Source: Ruminococcus sp.
GTDB taxonomy: Bacteria > Bacillota > Clostridia > Oscillospirales > Ruminococcaceae
Assembly (NCBI GenBank): GCA_015066665.1
Contig: SVNX01000007.1
Location: 1-64,000, forward strand
DNA length: 64,000 nucleotides
Reading direction: 5' to 3'
This document shows positions 33,068-39,597 of this stretch, piece by piece (the stretch's first letter is position 1; the number at the start of each line of letters is the position of its first letter). The notes beneath the pieces were generated by a model. That model had not been told where the DNA came from. It saw only the letters and a list, made by a program, of their open reading frames with translations, and made no database searches. The position numbers and the translations under genes are program-made.

Positions 33068-33346
33068 TCATATCTCCTGTCTCCCCCAAGCCCGCATCAG
33101 CTCACGTCTGAGAGCGGTCATGGTCACGAGCACCTCGGCACGGCGATCCTGCTTGAGCTGCCACTCCCGCAGCTGCATGTCCGTGACCCTGTCCGCCAGA
33201 TACAGCTCGTAGTCGATCCATGCCGCAAGTGTGATCACGCCCAGCACGCAAGCCCAGCAGAAGCTGTCGGGGCTGCTTGTCATGAGGAAATGCACGGCAG
33301 GGATGCATGCGGTGAGGGAGAGGAGGAGGGGGATTGCTTTTTTCAT
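33068..33346 (-). CDS. Small phage membrane protein
   Basis: 92 residues. Two hydrophobic segments at about 4-22 and 30-50, then a basic helical tail (RVTDMQLREWQLKQDRRAEV). Start overlaps the upstream stop. Early membrane proteins may exclude other phages, but nothing specific is seen. Confidence 0.55.
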   Translation of the reverse strand: MKKAIPLLLSLTACIPAVHFLMTSSPDSFCWACVLGVITLAAWIDYELYLADRVTDMQLREWQLKQDRRAEVLVTMTALRRELMRAWGRQEI

Positions 33347-33534
33347 GGGGTGGCCTCCTCTCTTTGTTCCTGTCTCCAGCGTTCAAAATCCGCAGCGATG
33401 ACGGGATCTGCAAAGAACTTCCTCATTGCTTTGACCATTTCTCTGGTAAGTGCACGCATCTGACTGGTCTGCGGGTCCTGCCCTGCGGCTTCGACCGTGA
33501 TGGTGCGTGGTGTCTGGTTGGTTTTTCTTGGCAT
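33343..33534 (-). CDS. Small basic early phage protein
   Basis: 63 residues from ATG 33534, 7 nt after GGAGG. Begins PRKTNQTPRTITVEAAGQDP; the C-terminal half is helical and charged. It is near the repressor end, so it is one of two small candidates for a recombination directionality factor or regulator. Confidence 0.55.
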   Translation of the reverse strand: MPRKTNQTPRTITVEAAGQDPQTSQMRALTREMVKAMRKFFADPVIAADFERWRQEQREEATP

Positions 33535-33536
33535 GT

Positions 33537-33683
33537 TCACTCCTCCTTTCCTGTTGTTACCTGCTGCATGTTGCGGAGCAGGACGAATGCCAGCTCCAGA
33601 ATTGCATTGACGATCCTCTGGTCAGCCGGTGCAAGGTCATGATAGACCTGTCTTGCAGCCTGTACAGTGTCGGGTTTTGTCAT
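33537..33683 (-). CDS. First early gene: 48-residue protein
   Basis: ATG 33683 follows AAAGGAGG. It is the first gene behind the early promoter at 33769-33797. Helical (ADQRIVNAILELAFVLLRNM), no recognised domain. As the first early product it could be an antirepressor, directionality factor or regulator. Confidence 0.55.
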   Translation of the reverse strand: MTKPDTVQAARQVYHDLAPADQRIVNAILELAFVLLRNMQQVTTGKEE

Positions 33684-33768
33684 GGTGGGTACCTCCTTTG
33701 TTTCATTTTTTCGTAGGCGGGAGACAAAACTTCTTTGGAATTGTCCGTTTTGTACTTGCCGTAATGAT

Positions 33769-33797
33769 ATTATATACCCATTTCGGACTTTTGTCAA
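33769..33797 (-). promoter_or_regulatory. Early promoter (leftward)
   Basis: On the minus strand TTGACA (33797-33792), 17-bp spacer, TATAAT (33774-33769): full consensus. It reads into the early operon. Confidence 0.85.
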
Positions 33798-33807
33798 GAA
33801 AAATAAT

Positions 33808-33844
33808 GTACAAATTGTACCTCAAACGTTTGTACAACTTGTAC
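33808..33844. promoter_or_regulatory. Twin phage operators
   Basis: GTACAAATTGTAC (33808-33820) and GTACAACTTGTAC (33832-33844) are both 6-1-6 palindromes of one consensus, centred 24 bp apart. They lie between the divergent early and repressor promoters, as expected for sites of the repressor at 33932. Confidence 0.75.
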
Positions 33845-33873
33845 ATTTCGGATTATTTTAGAATAATTGGGTA

Positions 33874-33902
33874 TTGACAGAAGTACGTTTTGGGTGTATA
33901 AT
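33874..33902 (+). promoter_or_regulatory. Repressor promoter (rightward)
   Basis: TTGACA (33874-33879), 17-bp spacer, TATAAT (33897-33902). Drives the repressor and the membrane protein downstream. Confidence 0.85.
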
Positions 33903-33931
33903 GAAATTAACAACTTATGGAGGTGAAAATC

Positions 33932-34651
33932 TTGGTAGGAAACAAATTAAAAGAATTGCGTACCGCCAGAGGATATACCATTGTCCAGTTGTGTGAGCTG
34001 CTTGACATGAATCCGAATACTTATGCCAAGTACGAACGTGATGAGAGAGACGTTAGCACTGATACTCTTGTAAAAGTTGCTGATTTCTACCGTGTCACCA
34101 CCGACTATCTTCTCGGACGAGAGCCTCAGGCGAATCCGTTTGCGTCCCTCAATCTCCAGATGGGGGAGGAGGAAGCAATGGCGAAGTACGCCCAGCTCCC
34201 TGAGGAGGTGCGCATGATTATCCTTGACGTCATGATCCAGCTGTCAGAAGCCGCAAAGTCCGGCATGGTCAGAAAGGAGCAGCCGCCCATCATTATGATC
34301 CAGAGACACCGCAGCAAGGCATCCGCCGGCGGTGGCTATGATCTCCGCAATGAGGATGAATGGGAAAATGTTCAGGTTCTTGCCGATGGAGCCGCAGAGA
34401 ATGCGGATTTTGTCGTTGAGGTGGAGGGCAACTCCATGCTGCCGGATTATCAGGACGGTGATCTGGTGCTCATTGTGCTTGATCCGGATGTGCCGGTCGG
34501 CAAGGTCGGTCTGTTCCGGCAGGGTGACAAGGGCTATATCAAGGAGAGGGGAGAAGATCGTCTGATCTCCCGCAATCCTGACTTTGAGGACATTTATGGT
34601 GAAGTGGAATGTATCGGCAGAGTGATCGGAATTGCTGAGCTGCCGGAGTAA
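33932..34651 (+). CDS. CI/LexA-like phage repressor (XRE HTH plus S24 peptidase)
   Basis: 239 residues if started at TTG 33932, 6 nt after GGAGGTG; the upstream ATG at 33917 overlaps that site. Residues 3-62 are an XRE helix-turn-helix. The S24 domain (about 130-235) has the cleavage bond Ala132-Gly133, nucleophile Ser168 (EGNSMLPDYQDGD) and Lys204 (GYIKE). It should keep the prophage silent and be self-cleaved on RecA activation. The operators lie directly upstream. Confidence 0.9.
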   Translation: MVGNKLKELRTARGYTIVQLCELLDMNPNTYAKYERDERDVSTDTLVKVADFYRVTTDYLLGREPQANPFASLNLQMGEEEAMAKYAQLPEEVRMIILDVMIQLSEAAKSGMVRKEQPPIIMIQRHRSKASAGGGYDLRNEDEWENVQVLADGAAENADFVVEVEGNSMLPDYQDGDLVLIVLDPDVPVGKVGLFRQGDKGYIKERGEDRLISRNPDFEDIYGEVECIGRVIGIAELPE

Positions 34652-34668
34652 TGGGGGAGTGTGGGAAA

Positions 34669-35388
34669 ATGAAAAACCAGACAATTTCAGTGATATTTAC
34701 CGTATTGTTAATATTGATTCAATGCGGGTTTGCAGCATTTGGGTTAATTCTTGTGCTGGGTATGATCCTGAATAATGCCATACCAAGTGCAATTATTATG
34801 CTGCTTTCGGCGTTAGTCGTCTCTCCGCTGATCAGGCTTACGCCGGTTTTGAAGAAAATTCCTATATTGCGTGCGGTCTTGCAATTTGTGATGGCGTTCG
34901 TGCTTTTTATCATCAGTTTTTTGGTAATGCCTCCGTTAGAAGATACTGATAAAGCAGATGTATCTTCCCAATCGGCCATTGTTCAGACTGAAACAGATAC
35001 AGCAGAAACAGAGTCAACTGAGGTTTCATCTGAAGATACCGCTGCAGCCAGCTCTATTTCTGTTACAGTCACTACATCCGTTTCAACAACCACTACAACT
35101 ACTACCAGTGCTACAACTACAACCACAGAAACAACTGTCACTACCACTACAACAACTACTGAGATTGTTACAACAACTGTATCGCCTGCAACTGTTATTA
35201 CAACGTACACAACCGTAAAGCCTGTGAATACTATTACATATGTATGCAATACAAGTTCCATGAAGTTCCATTATCCTTCCTGTTCTTCCGTTGATAATAT
35301 CAGTAGCCAGAATCGTTCTGATTCCACAAAAACACGAGAAGAATTGATTGCTATGGGATATGACCCGTGTGGCAGATGCCACCCATAA
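34669..35388 (+). CDS. Lysogeny-expressed membrane protein with Thr-rich linker and Cys/His tail domain
   Basis: 239 residues from ATG 34669. Three hydrophobic segments in the first 85 residues, then a Ser/Thr-rich linker of about 100 residues with long Thr runs, and a C-terminal domain with FHYPSCSSVDNISSQNR and LIAMGYDPCGRCHP, a metal-binding-like Cys/His module known at the ends of various Firmicutes exported proteins. It follows the repressor by 18 nt, so should be made in lysogens. Superinfection exclusion or surface change is a plausible, untested role. Confidence 0.7.
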   Translation: MKNQTISVIFTVLLILIQCGFAAFGLILVLGMILNNAIPSAIIMLLSALVVSPLIRLTPVLKKIPILRAVLQFVMAFVLFIISFLVMPPLEDTDKADVSSQSAIVQTETDTAETESTEVSSEDTAAASSISVTVTTSVSTTTTTTTSATTTTTETTVTTTTTTTEIVTTTVSPATVITTYTTVKPVNTITYVCNTSSMKFHYPSCSSVDNISSQNRSDSTKTREELIAMGYDPCGRCHP

Positions 35389-35435
35389 TAAAATAAAAAA
35401 ATCCGCCCAGTGCCGCGAACACCGGACGGACTATG

Positions 35436-35474
35436 TAAGGATGTTCAAAGATTACTACCTCTTGAACATCCTTA
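35436..35474 (+). terminator. Hairpin between the repressor operon and the recombinase
   Basis: Perfect 13-bp inverted repeat (35436-35448 with 35462-35474) with a 13-nt loop; weak T tract after it. Likely terminates the lysogenic operon. Confidence 0.55.
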
Positions 35475-35525
35475 TTATACCACATTGTAAAATAAAATGC
35501 AAGTGTTATATGAGGAGGAACCTAT

Positions 35526-36986
35526 ATGAATGCAGTGATTTATGCCCGCTACAGCTCTGACAAACAGACGGAGCAGTCCATCGAGGGGCAGCTCCGTGAC
35601 TGCATGGCATTTGCCGAAGCAGAGAATCTGACCGTTATTGACACCTATATCGACAGAGCCATGAGCGGCAAGACCGATCTGCGTCCGGCATTTCAGAAGA
35701 TGATCTCCGACAGTGCAAGCCGGAAGTTTGAATGCATCATCGTATGGAAGCTTGACCGCTTTGCCCGTAACCGCTACGACAGTGCTGTATACAAGGCCAA
35801 GCTCCGGAAGAACGGTGTGCGTGTCCTGTCTGCGCAGGAGCACATCACCAGCAGCCCCGAGGGCATCATCATGGAGGGCCTGCTCGAAGCAATGAACGAA
35901 TACTACAGTGCCGAGCTGTCTGTCAAGGTCAAACGTGGCATGCGGGAGAATGTGCTGAAGTCTAAGACAACCGGCGGAAACATTCCGCTCGGCTTCCGTG
36001 TCGGCGCAGACAAGCAGCTGGAGATCGATCCGGCCGGCGCACAGATCGTGCGGAAGATCTTCGACATGTACAACTCCGGGAGCACCTACACAGAGATCAT
36101 CAATACCCTGAATGCGATGGGTCTGCGGACTTCAAAGGGGAATCCCTTCAATAAGAACAGCATCGCACGGGTACTGGTGAACCGGAAATACATAGGGGAG
36201 TACACCGTGCAGGGGATTGATGCGGTGTCCGAATGCCCTGCCATCATCGAGAGGAGTGTTTTCATGAATGCACAGCGACAGCTGGAGAGTGCGTCAAAGA
36301 AGCGAAAAAAGCGTGAGAATCACATCTGTCTGCTGACTGGTAAGCTGAGGTGCGGCACCTGCGGCGGGATGATGTTCGGTACAGCAGGTACAGCAAAGTC
36401 CGGCAAGGTGTATCATTACTACAAGTGCCGAAGCGGATGTGAGAGACCGGCAGTGCAGGAGGAACTGAACGCTCTGGTGATGCAGGTGATTGCGGAGTAT
36501 CTGTCTGAGGATCAGATCCAAAGAATTGCAGAGATGGCATACAATCTTTATCAGGAAGAATCGGCAGATGATACAGATCTGACCATGCTGCGGAATCAGC
36601 TGAAGGAAGTGAACCGGAAGATCCAGAATGCAGTGAATGCGGTCATGAACGGCATGGCATCCACTGCCCTGCAGACGGCTCTGGCACAGCTGGAGGATGA
36701 GAAGTCACAGCTTGAGGTTGAGGTAGCAAAGGCAGAGATTGGCCATCCTGAGTTTAATCAGGAACATTTCCATTACTTTCTGAAGCGTTTTGCAGATGCA
36801 GAAATAGATGAAGACCTTGCAGTGCAGATGGTGGACACACTGGTGAATTGTGTTGTTCTCTATCCGGACCGCATCGCGATTCTGATTAACGTCACAAACA
36901 ACGAAAACACCCCACCTTTGGAAGTCATTACTTCAAAAGTGGAGTGTTCACGAATAGTGTTGAATGGTGACCCGTACGGGAATTGA
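35526..36986 (+). CDS. int: Large serine recombinase (phage integrase)
   Basis: 486 residues in the integrated state; GAGGAGG before ATG. The resolvase-type catalytic domain has Ser10 in YARYSSDKQ and VWKLDRFARNRYD; then the recombinase domain (GGNIPLGFRV; NKNSIARVLVNRKYIGEYTV), a zinc ribbon (CGTCGGMM, CRSGC) and a coiled coil around residues 340-400. The stop TGA 36984-36986 is inside tRNA-Glu; the last codons GGT GAC CCG TAC GGG AAT are tRNA sequence. In the excised circle the frame would instead continue through 191-280, giving 509 residues. Confidence 0.93.
   Translation: MNAVIYARYSSDKQTEQSIEGQLRDCMAFAEAENLTVIDTYIDRAMSGKTDLRPAFQKMISDSASRKFECIIVWKLDRFARNRYDSAVYKAKLRKNGVRVLSAQEHITSSPEGIIMEGLLEAMNEYYSAELSVKVKRGMRENVLKSKTTGGNIPLGFRVGADKQLEIDPAGAQIVRKIFDMYNSGSTYTEIINTLNAMGLRTSKGNPFNKNSIARVLVNRKYIGEYTVQGIDAVSECPAIIERSVFMNAQRQLESASKKRKKRENHICLLTGKLRCGTCGGMMFGTAGTAKSGKVYHYYKCRSGCERPAVQEELNALVMQVIAEYLSEDQIQRIAEMAYNLYQEESADDTDLTMLRNQLKEVNRKIQNAVNAVMNGMASTALQTALAQLEDEKSQLEVEVAKAEIGHPEFNQEHFHYFLKRFADAEIDEDLAVQMVDTLVNCVVLYPDRIAILINVTNNENTPPLEVITSKVECSRIVLNGDPYGN
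36965..36973. repeat. attR core, 9-bp repeat
   Basis: TGGTGACCC, the complement of the CCA end, discriminator and five acceptor bases of tRNA-Glu; matches 190-198. Confidence 0.7.
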
Positions 36987-37039
36987 ACCCATGATTCCGC
37001 CGTGAAAGGGCGGTGTCTTAACCTCTTGACCAACGGGCC
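36965..37039 (-). tRNA. trnE: tRNA-Glu (anticodon TTC)
   Basis: 75 nt with encoded CCA. Acceptor GGCCCGT pairs with ACGGGTC; anticodon loop CTTTCAC holds TTC; T loop TTCAATT. It is the integration target of the prophage and remains intact because the phage lies beyond its 3' end. Confidence 0.95.
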
Positions 37040-37040
37040 A

Positions 37041-37117
37041 TGGTAGCGGCAGCAGGATTCGAACCAGCGACCTTTCGGGTATGAACCGAGCGCTCTAGCC
37101 AACTGAGCTATGCCGCC
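37041..37117 (-). tRNA. trnM: tRNA-Met (anticodon CAT)
   Basis: 77 nt with CCA. Acceptor GGCGGCA with TGCCGCT; anticodon CAT in GGTTCATACCC; looks elongator-type. The T stem reads GCTGG/CCTGC, leaving a U-U mismatch at its middle pair. Confidence 0.92.
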
Positions 37118-37146
37118 ACACTTGTGCTGCGTTTCACAGCTTTCCT

Positions 37147-37175
37147 ATTATACCACGTTTTTTTCAATTTGTCAA
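37147..37175 (-). promoter_or_regulatory. Promoter of the tRNA operon
   Basis: Minus strand TTGACA (37175-37170), 17-bp spacer, TATAAT (37152-37147), about 30 nt before tRNA-Met. Confidence 0.88.
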
Positions 37176-37374
37176 GTGCTATTTTCATGTATATCCAAGA
37201 AATATCCTACGAGCTCTCTGCAAAATGACAGATTGACTAAATATCGCATCAAAACTTTGGTAATTCTGACGCCATAAATGCGTGAAGCTCGTGCGTATTA
37301 TTTGACAGAAAGGTGGTGAATTCACGAAATTTTGCGGATTCCGGCCATTTGTGCCATATGGCAGATAAAAGCAC

Positions 37375-37403
37375 TTGACATTTGCCATAAAACATTGTAT
37401 AAT
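37375..37403 (+). promoter_or_regulatory. Promoter of the cohesin-like lipoprotein
   Basis: TTGACA (37375-37380), 17-bp spacer, TATAAT (37398-37403); ATG follows 40 nt later. Confidence 0.85.
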
Positions 37404-37442
37404 AAATAATGTCTGAAATATCTATCAGAAAGGACGATTCAC

Positions 37443-38249
37443 ATGAAAAATGTTATGAAAAAGGTAATCGCCATTTGTCTGGTTGCTTCCGTAGCCGTTG
37501 CAGCATTTGGCTGCAGCAGCGGTAAAAAGGGACCGGTTGTTGAAACAATGGCGCTTGAGGATGCAAAGCAGGAGCTTGAATTCAACTATAGTGCAGGCGG
37601 AAACGTGATCGATGCGACAGAAGGTCAGCAGCAGAATGATGCAACTGAGCCGAATCAGGCAGCGACACAGCCCGCAGAGCCTGCCACTGAAATTGTTGAA
37701 GTGACAGACGAATCCGGTGAAGCTGTAACGGATGCAGCCGGTGTTGTGCAGACAGAGGTTGTGACCATTCCCGTTGCAACGGATCCTGCCACAGAGCCCG
37801 CTCCGACCCACACACCTTCCTATGATCTGTGTAAGGCAAACTGGCTCGACATGTCCAAGGCCGGTGACTATTTCTTCAACGGCGAGTTCCTGATCATCGA
37901 GTTTAAGCTCAATGACGATCTGCCGGACGGCTTCTATCCGGTCAGCGTATACGAGACTGACATTGCAAGCTGGGAGCTGGTGACACATAAGCCCACTCTG
38001 ATCGACGGCGGTATTGCAGTCGGCAGCGGTAAGGCAGAAGAGCAGGCTGCAGCCGGCGGTGACTTCACCCTGACTGTGGACAACACAACTGCAAAGGCCG
38101 GTGATACAGTCAAGGTGGCTGTGAACATTGAGAATAACCCCGGTTTCTGCGGCTTCATCATCGATGTGAAGTATGACGCAGCAGCCATGACCATCGTGGA
38201 TGCATACGGCGGTTCCGAGTTCGATGCAGCCATCAGCGTGGTTCAGTAA
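37443..38249 (+). CDS. Lipoprotein with two cohesin-like half domains in swapped order
   Basis: 268 residues. Signal peptide with lipobox VAAFG-C24. Residues about 30-125 are an acidic, Gln/Thr/Pro-rich spacer. Residues about 128-195 (DYFFNGEFLIIEFKLNDDLP, then DGFYPVSVYETDIASWEL and ending DGGIAVG) resemble the C-terminal half of a cohesin. Residues about 207-268 (FTLTVDNTTAKAGDTVKVAV, then GFCGFIIDVKYDAAAMTIVD) resemble its N-terminal half. A cohesin would bind dockerins at the cell surface; with this order it is either a permuted or a degenerate domain. Monocistronic. Confidence 0.7.
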   Translation: MKNVMKKVIAICLVASVAVAAFGCSSGKKGPVVETMALEDAKQELEFNYSAGGNVIDATEGQQQNDATEPNQAATQPAEPATEIVEVTDESGEAVTDAAGVVQTEVVTIPVATDPATEPAPTHTPSYDLCKANWLDMSKAGDYFFNGEFLIIEFKLNDDLPDGFYPVSVYETDIASWELVTHKPTLIDGGIAVGSGKAEEQAAAGGDFTLTVDNTTAKAGDTVKVAVNIENNPGFCGFIIDVKYDAAAMTIVDAYGGSEFDAAISVVQ

Positions 38250-38263
38250 ATTCCGATCCATAA

Positions 38264-38294
38264 AAATGACTCCCGATGCGGGAGTCATTTTTTT
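38264..38294. terminator. Bidirectional terminator
   Basis: 12-bp stem (38264-38275 with 38279-38290), 3-nt loop, T run on the plus strand and A run before it. Serves the lipoprotein and the convergent deacetylase. Confidence 0.88.
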
Positions 38295-39588
38295 ATGCAT
38301 TTTCAGAAAAGATCTTCTTTTTCATCAGCGCAAGGTCATAGCCGTTGAGCACGCCGTCCTTGTGCAGTTCACCGTTGTCCGGTGCCTTGAGGGTACCGGC
38401 GTGCAGGAGATATTTCTGCATCATCACAACATCGATCAGCGTGAAGCTGCCGTCGGCGTTCACATCGCCCTCAACAGGGGAGGGGCCAGCGCCGTCATTG
38501 ACGAGGATGTCGATCGAATATAGTTCCAATGTTCCGCCGTTCGGGAAGAGCTTCATGCCGTCAAGATCGGCATAATCCACGCCGTTTGCCTGCAGTCCCG
38601 CAATGATGTCGGATGCAAGATAGCACGCAGTTTCGCCGTTTGAATAGCTTGCCGGAATGGTCGCCCAGAGGCTGGCACCATTGCTCCACTGCTGCAGTGC
38701 GATCTGCGGTGCACTGGTGGCATGGTATTTGATTTCAATCGCATAGCTCTCACCGAGGGAGGCAAGCAGCTGCGTGTCGAGATTGCAGATCTCCGACCAG
38801 CCGCCCCAGCTGCTGTCGCCGGAGGCTTCACCCGTGTAGAGATTCTGGTGATGCGTGTAGCTGCCGCAAGGATATTTTGTGACCTCGCTGTAGATGAGGT
38901 CGCCCCGGGGTGTTTCGCCCTGCCGTTCGAAAAGCTCAGTGAGCGTTACGAATTCATAGCCCTGCTTGGTCAGCTCGGGCATGACGATTTTCAAGGCTTC
39001 CACTGTCTGGTCATTGCCGGCAGCATCGTGCATGAGGTAGATCATGCCGTCCTTTGCCGAGGAAAGAATGCTTTCCGCACGCTGTTCAGCAGTGACATCG
39101 GCCATAAAATCACGCACATCGTAGCCGCAGATGAAGGGCAGATCGATCACATCAAACATGGTCTGGTCGGTGGCGATGAAGGGCGGACGGAAGAATTTGG
39201 GATATTCGCCCGTAATTTCATAGACGGCCTCGTTCACGAAGTTCACTTCCTCGAGGATCTCTTCCTCGGATCTGCCGGGAAGATTTGCGTGGGTTTTGGT
39301 ATGATTGTCAATCTCGCAGCCCATGTCGTAGGCACGCTTGACGGAAACCGCACTCTCCTCATTGATGTTCGTACCGATCAGGAAGAACGAAGCTTTGGCG
39401 TCATACTCTTCAAGAATGTCGAGAATCTCGTTGGTTGTTGTGGTGTTCGGGCCGTCATCGAACGTCAGGGCGATGAGCTTTGAATCGTCCGTTGTGTCCG
39501 CTGCCCAGGTACCGAACGAGGGCTGCACGGCCATGATGCAGGCAAGAACCATGCCCGCTGCATGTCTGAACAGATGTGTCCGTTTCAT
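38293..39588 (-). CDS. Secreted polysaccharide deacetylase with C-terminal dockerin
   Basis: 431 residues. Signal peptide about 1-29. NodB domain about 36-225: TFDDGPN (42-48), HTKTH (96-100) and RPPF (134-137) are the metal and catalytic motifs of CE4 esterases. Residues about 240-365 are a beta-rich, CBM-like module. Residues about 373-428 are a dockerin: GDVNADGSFTLIDVVMMQKY is canonical, the second repeat (GELHKDGVLNGYDLALMKKK) is degenerate at its first ligands. It likely deacetylates xylan or another glycan while attached to a cohesin scaffold. Confidence 0.87.
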   Translation of the reverse strand: MKRTHLFRHAAGMVLACIMAVQPSFGTWAADTTDDSKLIALTFDDGPNTTTTNEILDILEEYDAKASFFLIGTNINEESAVSVKRAYDMGCEIDNHTKTHANLPGRSEEEILEEVNFVNEAVYEITGEYPKFFRPPFIATDQTMFDVIDLPFICGYDVRDFMADVTAEQRAESILSSAKDGMIYLMHDAAGNDQTVEALKIVMPELTKQGYEFVTLTELFERQGETPRGDLIYSEVTKYPCGSYTHHQNLYTGEASGDSSWGGWSEICNLDTQLLASLGESYAIEIKYHATSAPQIALQQWSNGASLWATIPASYSNGETACYLASDIIAGLQANGVDYADLDGMKLFPNGGTLELYSIDILVNDGAGPSPVEGDVNADGSFTLIDVVMMQKYLLHAGTLKAPDNGELHKDGVLNGYDLALMKKKIFSENA

Positions 39589-39597
39589 AACGCAGCA

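Larger units (their letters stand above)
190..36973. mobile_element. Integrated siphovirus prophage, SPP1/A118-like organisation, serine-recombinase type
   Basis: The boundaries are the direct repeat TGGTGACCC at 190-198 and 36965-36973; the right copy is the 3' end of tRNA-Glu. Inside are a serine recombinase, repressor, replication module, late regulator and a full set of packaging, head, tail and lysis genes in canonical order. I saw no frameshift or stop in any core gene. Removing the element rejoins tRNA-Glu to the hairpin at 149-180, which supports these ends. No excisionase is recognisable by name. Confidence 0.9.
37118..37442. other. Intergenic region between tRNA operon and lipoprotein gene
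   Basis: Contains the leftward tRNA promoter (37147-37175) and the rightward lipoprotein promoter (37375-37403). In between I see no gene or strong structure. Confidence 0.6.

Noticed and set aside
35041-35220. Tandem ACT/ACA repeats as a satellite or VNTR
   Set aside because: They encode the Thr-rich stalk in frame with mixed Thr codons; not a uniform nucleotide repeat.
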